A stretch of 64,000 nucleotides of DNA, taken from NCBI RefSeq assembly GCF_014644295.1, contig NZ_BMKK01000007.1:186001-250000 (forward strand). Reading direction: 5' to 3'. Under the pieces are notes generated by a model that worked only from the letters and a program-made list of their open reading frames with translations, did no database searches and was not told the origin of the DNA. The translations under genes and the position numbers were made by a program. Source of the stretch: Emticicia aquatilis. Lineage in GTDB: Bacteria > Bacteroidota > Bacteroidia > Cytophagales > Spirosomataceae. This document shows, in pieces, positions 1 through 8,931 of this stretch (its first letter is position 1; each line of letters opens with the position of its first letter).

Positions 1-1371
1 TCGGGCTGTCATGTCAACATCACATACGAGGGTTTTGCCAACCCATGCTTCTCCGTGCATTTTTGCGACACCGAGACGAATAGGGGCAAGAAGTGAGCAT
101 CTGATAATTAACGTATCGCCAGGTAAAACATTGCGATAGAATCGGCAATTGTCGATTCCAACTAAATATGGCCAGTAAGCTTCTGGGTCACCAGTGGTAG
201 TGAGTACCAAAACTCCGCCAGTTTGTGCAATTGCCTCAATTTGTAAAACGCCTGGCATTACAGGATTTTCGGGGAAGTGCCCCGTAAACTGAGGTTCATT
301 CATTGTAATATTTTTGATACCCACAACGGTTTGGCCATCGAGATAAACAATCTTATCTACGAGAGCAAATGGATAACGGTGGGGTAGGAGTCGTGCAATT
401 TCACTAACATTAAATACAGGAGGTGTATTTGGGTCGTATTGAGGTGTGCTTTTTGCCGAATCGGTGATGTGTTTCTTGATTTTCTTGGCCAAAGCCACAT
501 TAGGCGTATGCCCAGGACGTGCAGCCAAAATATGTGCTTTTAGTGGGCGTCCAACTAATGCTAAATCACCCATTACATCAAGTAATTTGTGGCGAGCAGG
601 CTCATTAGCAAAACGCAAAGGCATGTCATTCAGAATACCAGTTTTACCAACCTGAATTTTTTCTTTATTGAGTAAAGTAGCTAAATTCTCAACTTCTTCT
701 TCCGAAATTTCACGGTCAACAATTACAACTGCATTATCAATATTGCCACCTTTGATTAGGCCTGCCTTGAAAAGTGCTTCTAATTCATGCAAGAAAACAA
801 AAGTGCGGCAAGGAGCAATTTCTTGTTTGAATAGATTAATATCGTGTAATTGGGCGTGTTGGCTATGCAAAACGGTTGAATTATAATCAACCATTACCGT
901 TAGGCGATAGTCATTAAGTGGCAATGCCGCTAATTCAATACTTTGGTCGTCGTTGCGGAAATGTATCGCTTCTTCGATTTCGTAATAATTACGCAATGCT
1001 CCTTGTTCTTCAACACCTGCTTCTTCGATTAATTCGACGAATTTTATTGCACTTCCATCAACAATCGGAATTTCTGGGCCATCAAGTTGAATCAAAACAT
1101 TATCAATTTGAAGACCTACTAAAGCTGATAAAATATGCTCAGTTGTATGTATTCTTACACCCTCTTTTTCTAAGACAGTACCTCTCGAAGTATCTACCAC
1201 ATAATCAACATCAGCTTCTACAATAGGTTTGTTTGGCAAGTCGATTCTTTGGAATTTATATCCGTGATTGACTGCTGCAGGTTGTAAAAGCATGGTTACT
1301 TTCTCTCCAGTATGTAAGCCTACACCTGTGATTGACACTACTTTTTTGAGGGTTTGTTGTTTAACATTCAT
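1..1371 (-). CDS. lpxC/fabZ: Bifunctional LpxC/FabZ (UDP-3-O-acyl-GlcNAc deacetylase / 3-hydroxyacyl-ACP dehydratase), 3' end missing
   Basis: The reading frame opens at the ATG on 1371-1369 (MNVKQQTLKKVVSITGVGLH) and runs off the window with no stop. The N-terminal part is LpxC, the zinc deacetylase that commits the lipid A pathway: it has VGLHTGEKV near residue 17, TTEHILSAL, and the zinc-site region ARHKLLDVMGDL. After a linker (PQYDPNTPPVFNVSEI) comes FabZ, with LLPHRYPFALVDKI and the catalytic stretch GHFPENPVMPGVLQIEA. This fusion is characteristic of Bacteroidota. lpxD follows upstream on the same strand with a 72-bp gap, so the two probably form a lipid A operon. The enzyme is cytoplasmic. 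Confidence 0.97.
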   Translation of the reverse strand, partial: MNVKQQTLKKVVSITGVGLHTGEKVTMLLQPAAVNHGYKFQRIDLPNKPIVEADVDYVVDTSRGTVLEKEGVRIHTTEHILSALVGLQIDNVLIQLDGPEIPIVDGSAIKFVELIEEAGVEEQGALRNYYEIEEAIHFRNDDQSIELAALPLNDYRLTVMVDYNSTVLHSQHAQLHDINLFKQEIAPCRTFVFLHELEALFKAGLIKGGNIDNAVVIVDREISEEEVENLATLLNKEKIQVGKTGILNDMPLRFANEPARHKLLDVMGDLALVGRPLKAHILAARPGHTPNVALAKKIKKHITDSAKSTPQYDPNTPPVFNVSEIARLLPHRYPFALVDKIVYLDGQTVVGIKNITMNEPQFTGHFPENPVMPGVLQIEAIAQTGGVLVLTTTGDPEAYWPYLVGIDNCRFYRNVLPGDTLIIRCSLLAPIRLGVAKMHGEAWVGKTLVCDVDMTAR

Positions 1372-1443
1372 TGTAAATTCTACTTATTTTCTTAGGCAAA
1401 TGTAATTGTTATTTTGAATAGAGGAATTGCTTATATAATGATT

Positions 1444-2496
1444 TTATGCCAAAACTCCTTGTTGGTTCAACTCCAAAAGTTGTTCTTCAAGTGCTTTTAC
1501 TTGTTTTTCAAGAGCAGGAAGTTTGCGTAAAACTGCCATAGAACGCAAATATTCGGTTGCATCGAAGGCTGGATTGCCGTTAAGTGCCGTTCCTGCTTTT
1601 CTCACACTTTTGGTGATTCCTGCTTTGCCTCCTGCTTTTGTTCCATCGGCGATGGTAATATGTCCATTGACACCTACTTGGCCTCCTAACACACAATTTT
1701 TGCCAATTTTAGTTGAGCCAGCTACGCCAGTTTGAGCGGCGATTACGGTGTTTTCTCCAATCTCAACATTATGGGCAATTTGTACTAAATTATCAATTTT
1801 TACTCCTTTACGAAGAATCGTTGAACCCATTGTGGCACAGTCAATGGTTGAGTTTGAGCCGATGCTTACGTTATCTTCAAGTATTACGTTACCCAACTGA
1901 GGAATTGTTTTGTAAGTTCCATCAGCTTGTGGAGCGAAACCGAAGCCATCGCTGCCAATTACTGCCCCTGAGTGAACTACGCAGTCGTTACCGATTACAC
2001 AATTAGCATATATTTTTACGCCAGCATAGATAATTGTATTGTCGCCAATATTTACGTTATCACTGATGTATGCTTGCGGATAAATCTTTACATTTTTGCC
2101 GATTTTACAGTTTTTACCGATGTAAGAAAATGCTCCTTGATAGATATTTTCGCCAACGGTAGTACCTTCTCCAACAAACGATGGTTGTTCGATGCCTTTT
2201 TTAGAAGCATCCAGCATCTTTTGATATTCTTCTAAAAGTTGGGTAAAAGCCGTGTAAGGGTTTTCGACAAGTATGAGTGTTGTGCTATATTCTTTGCGAG
2301 GTTCGAAGTTGCGGCCTACGATTACGGCCGTTGCGTTGGTAGTGTATAAGAATGGTTCGTATTTTTCGTTTGCGAGAAATGAAATATCGCCCGTAGAACC
2401 CTCTTCGATTTTGGCTAACTGACTGATGGTGAGGCTTTCGTCTCCCTTAACTTCACCGTTCAGTAGATGTGCTATTTGCTTAACCGTAAATTTCAT
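1444..2496 (-). CDS. lpxD: LpxD, UDP-3-O-(3-hydroxyacyl)glucosamine N-acyltransferase
   Basis: About 350 residues, normal for LpxD. The N-terminal substrate-binding domain ([20 protein letters not shown]) is followed by many hexapeptide repeats of the left-handed beta-helix ([19 protein letters not shown], then [19 protein letters not shown]). It ends in a short helical segment ([16 protein letters not shown]) that packs in the trimer. The conserved His-rich segment [17 protein letters not shown] contains the expected catalytic His. It N-acylates UDP-3-O-acyl-glucosamine made by LpxC. I chose the ATG at 2496, where homology begins; an in-frame ATG 18 nt upstream adds MHNTRN. Confidence 0.96.
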   Translation of the reverse strand: MKFTVKQIAHLLNGEVKGDESLTISQLAKIEEGSTGDISFLANEKYEPFLYTTNATAVIVGRNFEPRKEYSTTLILVENPYTAFTQLLEEYQKMLDASKKGIEQPSFVGEGTTVGENIYQGAFSYIGKNCKIGKNVKIYPQAYISDNVNIGDNTIIYAGVKIYANCVIGNDCVVHSGAVIGSDGFGFAPQADGTYKTIPQLGNVILEDNVSIGSNSTIDCATMGSTILRKGVKIDNLVQIAHNVEIGENTVIAAQTGVAGSTKIGKNCVLGGQVGVNGHITIADGTKAGGKAGITKSVRKAGTALNGNPAFDATEYLRSMAVLRKLPALEKQVKALEEQLLELNQQGVLA

Positions 2497-2651
2497 ATTT
2501 CTGGTGTTGTGCAAGTCGATACCCTTGCTGAAGTATTTGCGTTAGTACTTTTCCATTTAGTTGTACAAACTATTTATATGTTTCCCAACTCAATGGTTTT
2601 ATTTAAAAATAATCTTCAAATAATACAAAAAGCTATCTTTTACTCGCAAAA

Positions 2652-3884
2652 TCATTGCAAAGATACGTTTTTGCCCCAACATACATAGTATTTTTTCACG
2701 ATGTTACTCAAAGCTTTAATAGTTGGTAAATCCGAAGCATCGGCAATATCTACTACATTGCGTTTTTTTGTTAAGATGTTGATGGTTTCATCGCCCGAAA
2801 CATAGCCTTTGTTGCTTACATCACCTTCGGTAATAAAATAGTCTAAATCATCTTCGGTGATGCCTTTTTCGAGTAAAGATTGTTTGATGTTTTCGATAAA
2901 TGAATATTCAATCGGGAAATTTGAAATCTTGACTTTGTACAAATTTCGATTGAGTAGGTCTTTACAGATTGTCGATAATATTTTATCCGAGTGGTGCTGC
3001 CAAGTTTTTATACACGCCCAAATATCATAATCGTCAATTTCGGTAAATGCCTTTAAATACTTTTCGTCATTTTTGAATGCTTCGAGCGAAATTTCTTCTT
3101 TCAGAAACAACGAAAATGAGGGTGTGATAAATAAAGTTTCGCCTAATTTTATTAATTCTCTGGCTCTTCTGATGATTTGAATGAGCATTGCTTCGGTACA
3201 AATCGAAGTTTTATGCAAATACACCTGCCAATACATTAACCGTCGGGCGTTCAAAAAGTTTTCGACACTGAGTAATCCCTTTTCTTCAACAACTAATTGG
3301 TTATCAACTACATTGAGCATTTTGATGATACGGTCAACGCCAATTGTTCCTTCGGCTACACCCGTAAAGAAACAGTCTCGGTTGAGGTAGTCCATGCGGT
3401 CCATATCCAACTGGCTCGAAATCAGTTGGTGAAAAAACTCACGATGATAAGTACCATTAAACATTTCGATGGCCAAATCAAGCTGTCCGCCAAACTCTTG
3501 ATTGAGCTTTTCCATCAGTAAAGACGAAATATGCTCGTGATGCACATCGTTCAATATTGTATATTCGAGTACATGCGAAAATGGTCCGTGACCAATATCG
3601 TGTAGCAAAATAGCAATCTGTGCGGCTTCAATCTCTACATCAAGCAAATAATGACCTTTGGTTTGTAAAACCTGCAAGGCTTGACCCATGAGATGCATGG
3701 CACCCAAAGCATGATGAAAACGAGTGTGTAAAGCCCCAGGATAAACATACTCGGCCATACCCAATTGTTTTATACGACGTAAACGCTGGAAAAAAGGATG
3801 CTCGATTAAATCATAAATTAAATCAGAAGGCACACTGACGAATCCATAGACGGGGTCATTGAATATTTTACGTTTATTAGTCAT
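2652..3884 (-). CDS. HD-domain phosphohydrolase (dNTPase/SAMHD1-like)
   Basis: 410 residues. The N-terminal HD domain shows H near residue 55 (RFHHALGAMHLM), the HD pair in AILLHDIGHGPFSH (about 91-104), and a later conserved Asp in QLDMDRMDYLNRD. This is the metal-binding pattern of dGTPase/SAMHD1-like phosphohydrolases. The start MTNKRKIFNDPVYGFVSVP is typical of the widespread Bacteroidota family annotated only as HD-domain protein. Substrate is unknown; deoxynucleotide triphosphates are a family-level guess. It lies 155 bp upstream of lpxD on the same strand and is probably ordinary core chromosome. Confidence 0.9.
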   Translation of the reverse strand: MTNKRKIFNDPVYGFVSVPSDLIYDLIEHPFFQRLRRIKQLGMAEYVYPGALHTRFHHALGAMHLMGQALQVLQTKGHYLLDVEIEAAQIAILLHDIGHGPFSHVLEYTILNDVHHEHISSLLMEKLNQEFGGQLDLAIEMFNGTYHREFFHQLISSQLDMDRMDYLNRDCFFTGVAEGTIGVDRIIKMLNVVDNQLVVEEKGLLSVENFLNARRLMYWQVYLHKTSICTEAMLIQIIRRARELIKLGETLFITPSFSLFLKEEISLEAFKNDEKYLKAFTEIDDYDIWACIKTWQHHSDKILSTICKDLLNRNLYKVKISNFPIEYSFIENIKQSLLEKGITEDDLDYFITEGDVSNKGYVSGDETINILTKKRNVVDIADASDLPTIKALSNIVKKYYVCWGKNVSLQ

Positions 3885-4058
3885 GCTACTGGGCAGGCTT
3901 TAACGATGTTCAAAATTAGCGTTTTATTTTTCGATGCTTATTTACAACAACACAAAGAAGAAAATTTTAGTTGTGAAGAGGAGAAAAATGGGTGTAAAAT
4001 TTTGTAGAGAATTAAGAAATGCCTAATTTTGCATCACGAAACCACAAAAATGGTTTTA

Positions 4059-4132
4059 GGGCCTATAGCTCATTCGGTTAGAGCAACTGACTCATAATCA
4101 GTAGGTGCTTGGTTCGATTCCAAGTGGGCCCA
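4059..4132 (+). tRNA. tRNA with CAU anticodon (elongator Met or lysidine-type Ile2)
   Basis: A 74-nt cloverleaf. Acceptor arm GGGCCTA (4059-4065) pairs with TGGGCCC (4125-4131), with A4132 as discriminator. The anticodon stem is ACTGA/TCAGT around loop CTCATAA (4091-4097), and the TpsiC arm is CTTGG-TTCGATT-CCAAG. The anticodon CAU alone cannot separate tRNA-Met from tRNA-Ile2, whose C34 is modified to lysidine. CCA is not encoded (C4133 then A). This gene is the integration target of the island to its right: its 3' 54 nt recur at 36254-36307. Confidence 0.95.
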
Positions 4133-4133
4133 C
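4079..4133. repeat. attL: 55-bp direct repeat, left end of the integrated island
   Basis: Bases 4079-4133 (TAGAGCAACTGACTC... to ...TGGGCCCAC) are identical to 36254-36308. They cover the D-arm remainder, anticodon arm and 3' end of the tRNA, which is the classical tyrosine-recombinase target. Identity stops sharply on both sides (T4078 against G36253; A4134 against C36309), so the crossover lies within this block. The intact tRNA is kept at this end. Confidence 0.95.
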
Positions 4134-4165
4134 ATTGTAAATAGCTGGTAGTCAGTATTTTATGT

Positions 4166-4201
4166 AGAGAATTTCAACTATTGGAATTCTCTGTTTTTTT
4201 T
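4166..4201 (+). terminator. Rho-independent terminator downstream of the tRNA, supplied by the island
   Basis: AGAGAATT (4166-4173) and AATTCTCT (4185-4192) form an 8-bp stem with an 11-nt loop, followed at 4194-4201 by a run of T. It lies inside the island, so it replaces the original tRNA terminator, which was displaced to 36314-36350. Confidence 0.75.
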
Positions 4202-4203
4202 AT

Positions 4204-4223
4204 TGCACAACAAAATGCACAAC
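4204..4223. repeat. Paired TGCACAAC repeat near attL, candidate integrase arm sites
   Basis: TGCACAAC occurs twice (4204-4211 and 4216-4223) with a 12-bp period, 71 bp inside attL. The same pair with the same spacing and orientation is at 36128-36147, between attR and the integrase start. This is the usual placement of arm-type sites bound by the N-terminal domain of a tyrosine integrase. Confidence 0.6.
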
Positions 4224-4352
4224 ATCTCAGTTCTTTTATTGGTTTTGAATGTAAAAAAACTAAAATTTCCACATACATTTTCAGTAGTTTTTGGATGAGG
4301 GGAACAGTCTCAAAAGATGTGGACAACAAAATACAATATAACCTCATTGTAG

Positions 4353-4595
4353 CTACAACACTAATACAAATCTGTGGTGTGAGTAAACCCTTCCTCTAAT
4401 AATAAAAAAGATTTCTTCTGAAAGCTCAGTTTTCACCATCTCCACAGAATAAATTTGATTTTCTATTAAATCATCTCTTGGAATCATACACCTTGCCAGA
4501 AAAGGGCAATACACTCGTTGTAATTCTCCTTGTGGATTAACCACCAAAATTGAAAATGGGTCAATGATTATTCTTGGTTCAAAATTTTTTGCCAT
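4353..4595 (-). CDS. Hypothetical 80-residue protein of the island backbone
   Basis: 80 residues starting MAKNFEPRIIIDPFSILVVN, with a predicted beta-rich pattern and no motif I recognise. It is the last gene of a minus-strand series (6934 to 4353) that encodes an unknown protein, an AAA ATPase and a DUF3871 protein, so it probably belongs to the same replication/recombination module. It lies 48 bp after the DUF3871 stop codon. Confidence 0.6.
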   Translation of the reverse strand: MAKNFEPRIIIDPFSILVVNPQGELQRVYCPFLARCMIPRDDLIENQIYSVEMVKTELSEEIFFIIRGRVYSHHRFVLVL

Positions 4596-4643
4596 GTGTA
4601 TAAAAATTTAAGGGTAGCCACTTGACTACCCTATTTTGTTCTA

Positions 4644-5660
4644 CTAATTCAAAAACCAACTTTCTGAGCCTGTCTGCAATGTGTTTACAAGTGTATTGGT
4701 AAAATCAAAAGCATTGACACCCCTATCAATAAAGGTATCAATGTAACTGCTTTTGTTTGCACCTGTAAATAAGTTGTACACCTTCCAGAGTGAAATACTA
4801 CCATCATCATTTCTACAAAATGAATCATCTTTGTAATAGTCTCTTGCTATGAATCCAGTTTGGGTATCTCCAAATAAAAGTGGTGGCAATTCCTTCTTTT
4901 GTTCACTCCCTAAAAATGGATACAATCTACACTTACCCAACATTTGAGCAAATTGTCTTTCAGTCAAACTAAACTGTGTGAATGATGCCATAGCTTTGAG
5001 GTAACTCTCTGCTTTAAATTGACAAATTGCTTGGAAAATCTTATCACTGAGTTCTTTCATGGACCTCACTTTGATATTTCCAGTGTAGCCATCAGACCAC
5101 ACACACAAATTGGTGCAGACTTTATTCTGAAAACCAATGAAAATCTTGAAAACTTCCTCAGCACCTTTTTTTGAATAGATATTATCCAAATTATATGCTT
5201 TGACTCCACCAACAGTGAGTGTTAGTAGGTTGCCATCAATAGTTTCATGAATTGTAGGAATTTCAATAACAAAAGCCATTCTTTCATAGTAAAGTGTTTG
5301 TTCATGCTCCAATAACTCCTTGGCAGGTTTGTGTCTTGCTTCTGGAATCCTGCCCTTGATTGGATGTGAAACTCTTATGTTGGGCATTAATATACTTTCC
5401 TTGGAGTAGAGGTGGTGAACCACTTGCTCAACAGATTCAATGAAATCAATATGAGAAATCAAAGGTTCATTATCTTTGACAAATACAGGAATGATGTGCT
5501 TGTGTTGCATTTCTTGAAGTGATACAGGAATTGTATTTGCCTCAATGAAGGGTTTAGCAGTGGAAATTGTACCTTCAAAGATAGTTTCCTCAAGACTAAT
5601 GATTGGCTGTTTATTAACTGCGATGAGTTCCATTGGTAGAGTAGGTTTGAGGTGGGACAT
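4644..5660 (-). CDS. DUF3871 family protein
   Basis: 338 residues matching my memory of DUF3871, a family found in Bacteroidota mobile elements. Landmarks are HPIKGRIPEARHKPAKEL, YERMAFVIEIPTI, LTVGGVKAYNLDN, FKIFIGFQNKVCTNLCVW and the C-terminal ARDYYKDDSFCR with SLWKVYNLFTGANKSSYID. The last pattern resembles DUF932-type plasmid/phage proteins that may act in replication. Function is unproven. The start overlaps the end of the ATPase gene by 47 nt if MSHLKPTLPMEL is used, or by 20 nt from the internal Met at 5633; overlap in either case points to translational coupling. Confidence 0.8.
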   Translation of the reverse strand: MSHLKPTLPMELIAVNKQPIISLEETIFEGTISTAKPFIEANTIPVSLQEMQHKHIIPVFVKDNEPLISHIDFIESVEQVVHHLYSKESILMPNIRVSHPIKGRIPEARHKPAKELLEHEQTLYYERMAFVIEIPTIHETIDGNLLTLTVGGVKAYNLDNIYSKKGAEEVFKIFIGFQNKVCTNLCVWSDGYTGNIKVRSMKELSDKIFQAICQFKAESYLKAMASFTQFSLTERQFAQMLGKCRLYPFLGSEQKKELPPLLFGDTQTGFIARDYYKDDSFCRNDDGSISLWKVYNLFTGANKSSYIDTFIDRGVNAFDFTNTLVNTLQTGSESWFLN

Positions 5661-6498
5661 AAACTAATTGGTTTTTTCTGGTGCTGAAATCTGCATTATA
5701 CTCCTTTTGAGTAATGACATCCAAAGACATATACAAATCTTTCAAGGTATCTACATCTTGGCAAGCATAAATCTGCTCTAAAAGTGCATCTGGTTCAATA
5801 TATGTATCTTCCCTTTCTTGCACCTGTGCTTTTCCCTGATTACACCATGCAGCTAAAATTTTGCCTGTGTCTTGACTAATTTGAAAAGCAGGTAAATCCA
5901 TGAACAAACTGGTTCTGTCTTTGGAAGCAGTGGCATAGTGCTTGACATCCAAATCAAAAACCAGTGTAAACTCATAATCAGTAGAATCTCTCATAACACC
6001 CTTTAAACCAACCTTCTCAGGTATCATCTTACCATTCTTTTCATTCAAGACATAATCTTGTTTGGTTCTGATGGTAGCAATGATATGAGCCTTTGTTTGA
6101 AGCATTTTCTGAATAAAGGCATTATGCCTTGGAGTGAACTTACTCCAATTAGTGAAACTATTACCTGTGAGTTTAGAATGCTCCTCGATGATGTAATCCC
6201 ATTCTTGACTTATACCATCTATGATGATAACCTCCATTTCTGCTTCAATACAAGTTTGAATAGCTTGAATGTATCTTTCAGGAGAAAAAGGTGGTTGCAG
6301 GTCAAGGACATTATAAGCCCCTAAGTGTGCATACAAACTGGCTGAATTATTTTCAGCATCAATGACAGCAATCTTTTGCCAGTTATTACATAATCCATGA
6401 GCAAGAAGAAGTGCTGAGTAACTCTTACCTCCACCTGCACAAGATTGTAAAGCCATCTTTATAAAGGCTTTTTTTCTTTCTGCTTGTTGTAATTGCAT
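5614..6498 (-). CDS. AAA_24/RecA-like ATPase (phage-type nucleotide-binding protein)
   Basis: About 294 residues from the ATG at 6498 (MQLQQAERKKAFIKMALQS). The start 34 codons upstream has no matching homology and would add a Cys/Phe-rich tail. Walker A is SCAGGGKSYSALLLAHGL near residue 20, and Walker B is VIIIDGISQEWDYI near residue 85. HIIATIRTKQDYV is the sensor-like strand. It resembles AAA_24 proteins such as phage Sak4-like recombinases that help anneal or repair single strands. Coupled to the DUF3871 gene downstream, it likely forms part of the island's replication or recombination module. Confidence 0.8.
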   Translation of the reverse strand: MQLQQAERKKAFIKMALQSCAGGGKSYSALLLAHGLCNNWQKIAVIDAENNSASLYAHLGAYNVLDLQPPFSPERYIQAIQTCIEAEMEVIIIDGISQEWDYIIEEHSKLTGNSFTNWSKFTPRHNAFIQKMLQTKAHIIATIRTKQDYVLNEKNGKMIPEKVGLKGVMRDSTDYEFTLVFDLDVKHYATASKDRTSLFMDLPAFQISQDTGKILAAWCNQGKAQVQEREDTYIEPDALLEQIYACQDVDTLKDLYMSLDVITQKEYNADFSTRKNQLVYVPPQTYSTNGTHRS

Positions 6499-6580
6499 GA
6501 TTGAAATTAAATTTGAGTAGAAAATGAAAAAGCAGTGCCTCAATGACACTGCCCTTGGTTGGTTGCAGATAAATGAAAGA

Positions 6581-6934
6581 TTATACAAAGGCTGGCTCAT
6601 TGGTTTGGTTTACCACTTCTTCCATAGTACCATTTTCTAAAGGACAATAATCATAGCGATGATGTCTTGTAATGATTTCCCCTGTATCTGGAATAGTAAA
6701 TTCATAAGGCTCACAGGCAGTTTTTACAATACTTCCTTGCATTTCTTTGCCAAGCATTTTCTTGGCTAAAACTTCATTGAAGGTAGAAGAAATCCAGCAT
6801 TTTCTTACTGTGACATAGTGTCTGCCAGTAACTTTTGATACAACAAACTCCATATCATCAGATTGAAGTTCAAGGGCAATGTAGGGTTTTCCCTCAGTTG
6901 AGGTACGTTCTTGATAAGCTGTTATAGTTACCAT
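6581..6934 (-). CDS. Hypothetical protein, first gene of the DUF3871/ATPase module
   Basis: 117 residues, starting MVTITAYQERTSTEGKPYI. The pattern (ALELQSDDMEFVVSKVTGRHYVTVRKCWIS) is beta-rich, and EFTIPDTGEIITRHHRYDYCP may be a metal-free turn. I do not recognise the family. Its position directly before a Sak4-like ATPase would suit a single-strand-binding or accessory role, but that is inference from context only. Confidence 0.65.
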   Translation of the reverse strand: MVTITAYQERTSTEGKPYIALELQSDDMEFVVSKVTGRHYVTVRKCWISSTFNEVLAKKMLGKEMQGSIVKTACEPYEFTIPDTGEIITRHHRYDYCPLENGTMEEVVNQTNEPAFV

Positions 6935-7273
6935 AATTGATAAAGGTTTTAATTGAAGAATGATTTTTGAAGTGGCAGTAAGTGGTACACTTTAAGTTAA
7001 GCTATATTATATTTATAGCTATTGAATTTAATAATGAGGTAACTCCAAGAAAAAGTCAAGATTTGGATTGGTTGTTTCTCATATCTATCAATTCATTTTA
7101 TGGGGAGTAAGACCACTGCCTTGGATAAGTGGGGGAATAGAAATGTAACCTGCCTTTATCATTTATAGGTATTATTTTTCTTTGGAGAAGGATATGGGGG
7201 GCTGTTTGTAAGCCTTGAACCAAAGGGGGGATAAAATGAAGTTATCAAGATGTGGGGTATGAAAGATTATTAA
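6935..7273. other. Non-coding stretch with detached arms of the island's intergenic repeats
   Basis: No convincing gene. It contains GGTAACTCCAAGAAAAAG at 7038-7055 (the right arm of repeat family B), a TTGGTTG half of family A near 7068, and ATTATTTTTCTTTGGAG at 7171-7187 (the left arm of family B). The arms are in reversed order compared with intact copies, so this may be the junction of two partly deleted copies. GGCAGTAAGTGG at 6973 and CCACTGCC at 7115 could pair at long range. Confidence 0.5.
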
Positions 7274-7477
7274 TCATTTTCTATCATTTCTGTCATTATG
7301 ATAGTACATTTTGTAGGCTGCATATAGAATAAGAGCCCAAGAGATAATGGTAATTATTGGAGATGGACTATCAGAGTCTTGGTCTCCAGCTAATCCATCT
7401 TGTGCATAAACGTGTAGCTGTAATTGAACTATCAAAACTACTACTGTTACTTTTTTAAATAAATGTGAGAATTGCAT
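7274..7477 (-). CDS. Small secreted or membrane protein
   Basis: 67 residues. An N-terminal signal-like segment (KKVTVVVLIVQLQLHVYAQ, cleavage plausible after YAQ) is followed by an acidic stretch (DGLAGDQDSDSPSP), one transmembrane helix (IITIISWALILYAAYKMYY) and a charged tail HNDRNDRK. Function unknown. It stands alone between non-coding stretches on the minus strand. Confidence 0.55.
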   Translation of the reverse strand: MQFSHLFKKVTVVVLIVQLQLHVYAQDGLAGDQDSDSPSPIITIISWALILYAAYKMYYHNDRNDRK

Positions 7478-7631
7478 GATTTTAAATGTTTATAAATGAA
7501 AAATGGTTAAATCTGTGAGTGTTTTCCTAAAATTGATGTGAAAAAGCAAGGACTATTCACAAGTAAATTATGAATAGCCCTTTGAGATACATCAGTTAAT
7601 ATACTTTCACTTTATTTACAAATTGATTAAT

Positions 7632-8150
7632 TTACTCAAATTCATAATTTAGATAAATTTCAGGAAGGCTTTCTATTGTTTCTAATCTAATTGTATAGTT
7701 GGGATTATAATGATATTTGTAAACTGTTAAATTCTGATTTTCTGCAATGTTAAACTTGCCATGCTTCCTTTGAAGCAAACCAAGAACTTTAAAAAACATT
7801 TTATTTTTAGCCTTTTCATCACTATTGACATAAATAAATTGCACTTTCTTAACAGTATTTTTAGCATAATTATATGTAATCGTAGTTCTATCATTAGTGC
7901 CAAAATTGGCAGATTGTGTAGGAACTCTGAAAACACCATATCCATCATAAGAGGCTACCAAGTTATTGGAATCAAAACTTTCTTTAGTTGCATTTACAGC
8001 ATATAGATAATCTGGGTCTTCTAATGGTTTGGTTATTTCTTCATTTGGTGAATTATTAACGTTAGCATTGTTTTGTTTTTTTGATTCACATCCAAAAAAA
8101 GTTATTGAAAAAATGCTTAAAAAAACTAAGGAGGTTTGTTTAATATTCAT
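7632..8150 (-). CDS. Predicted lipoprotein of unknown function
   Basis: About 172 residues from ATG 8150 (MNIKQTSLVFLSIFSITFFG). A lipobox-like FFGC precedes a Ser/Asn/Lys-rich linker, so it is probably anchored in the envelope. The mature part (YAVNATKESFDSNNLVASYD; TITYNYAKNTVKKVQFIYV) is beta-rich with no motif I know. It is divergent from the XRE regulator gene that starts 115 bp away. An in-frame ATG 27 nt upstream (8177) adds MNSKINLNI and is less likely, since it would push the signal sequence inward. Confidence 0.65.
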   Translation of the reverse strand: MNIKQTSLVFLSIFSITFFGCESKKQNNANVNNSPNEEITKPLEDPDYLYAVNATKESFDSNNLVASYDGYGVFRVPTQSANFGTNDRTTITYNYAKNTVKKVQFIYVNSDEKAKNKMFFKVLGLLQRKHGKFNIAENQNLTVYKYHYNPNYTIRLETIESLPEIYLNYEFE

Positions 8151-8264
8151 GATATTTAGGTTAATTTTCGAGTTCAAAACTACCTACAATGCACAGATTT
8201 TCAAGTCTGATTTTGGTACTGTAAGGATTAATTTTGAACTTTGAGGGATACAATAATTTAAGAT

Positions 8265-8633
8265 ATGGAAATAGGAACAAAAGTTAAGAAGTTGAGGGAG
8301 TTAAGAAACTTCACACAGGAGTTTATGGCAGCTTCTTTAGAGATGACACCATCAGGGTATGGGAAGATTGAGAGGAATGAATCTGAGGTTAGTTATCAGA
8401 AATTAGAGAAAATTGCTGAGGTGCTTGGTATTAAGGTGGAGGATATTATAAGTTTTAATGAAAGCCTTGTATTTAATGTAATGCACAATCAGACAGGTAT
8501 TACCAATGGCTATGTTGTGAATCATAATTCTATTTCTGACAATGAAAAAAAGCTTTATGAAGACATGATTAATCAACTTAAAGAAGAGGTTCTTACACTA
8601 AAGAAGATTATTGAAAAACTCCAAGAAAAATAG
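8265..8633 (+). CDS. XRE-family helix-turn-helix regulator
   Basis: 122 residues. HTH of Cro/C1 type at residues 6-60: IGTKVKKLRELRNFTQEFMA, then SGYGKIERNESEVSYQKLEK and the tail EVLGIKVEDII. The C-terminus has a short coiled coil (MINQLKEEVLTLKKIIEKL) suitable for dimerisation. It is divergent from the lipoprotein gene and is the most complete transcription regulator on the island. It could bind the repeated palindromes found in the island's intergenic regions, but this is only a hypothesis. Confidence 0.85.
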   Translation: MEIGTKVKKLRELRNFTQEFMAASLEMTPSGYGKIERNESEVSYQKLEKIAEVLGIKVEDIISFNESLVFNVMHNQTGITNGYVVNHNSISDNEKKLYEDMINQLKEEVLTLKKIIEKLQEK

Positions 8634-8665
8634 TTTTTTGTAAGTGCATTATCCACACCTGCAAC

Positions 8666-8712
8666 ACCCAACCAAAACATTCTTGTAATATATATCTATA
8701 TGCTGGTTGGGT
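8666..8712. repeat. Repeat family A, copy 1: ACCCAACCA / TGGTTGGGT palindrome
   Basis: Perfect 9-bp arms (8666-8674 and 8704-8712) enclose an AT-rich 29-bp spacer. The same arms recur at 12733-12776, 31791-31836 and 32132-32173. This copy lies between convergent genes, directly followed by a family B copy. Confidence 0.75.
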
Positions 8713-8723
8713 ATTGAAATAAT

Positions 8724-8786
8724 TATTACCTTCCTTTGGAGTTGGAGAAACAAACAGCTTTAAAAGTGGTAACTCCAAGAAAAAAT
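8724..8786. repeat. Repeat family B, copy 1: CTTTGGAGTT / AACTCCAAG hairpin element
   Basis: The left part ATTATTACCTTCCTTTGGAG and the right part GGTAACTCCAAGAAAAA can form a stem around a loop of about 25 nt. The same sequence with a different loop occurs at 12826-12886 and 30951-31010, and a stretched copy at 31670-31768. Conservation extends beyond the stem (ATTATTACC and AAGAAAAG flanks), which suggests a shared element and not merely a terminator. Confidence 0.75.
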
Positions 8787-8931
8787 GATAGTTGACTTAA
8801 CCAACATAAATTACCTGTAAAAATGAATATCTTAATTAGTAAATAATTGATTAATTTGTAAAAAAATCACATACCTAATGGAACAAAAAGTTAAAGTATG
8901 GATTTTACTATATTATGAAATGAGATTACTT

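Noticed and set aside
446-1226. Plus-strand open frames across the lpxC/fabZ gene
   Set aside because: They are reading-frame shadows of a well-conserved gene on the other strand and have no recognisable product.
4181-4399. 72-codon plus-strand frame beside attL
   Set aside because: It overlaps the terminator T-run and the arm-site repeats, has no known pattern, and runs into the opposite-strand gene.
4644-7477. Minus-strand backbone genes as phage structural module
   Set aside because: Sizes and motifs point to DUF3871 and RecA-like ATPase proteins; no capsid, portal, tail or terminase pattern appears anywhere on the island.
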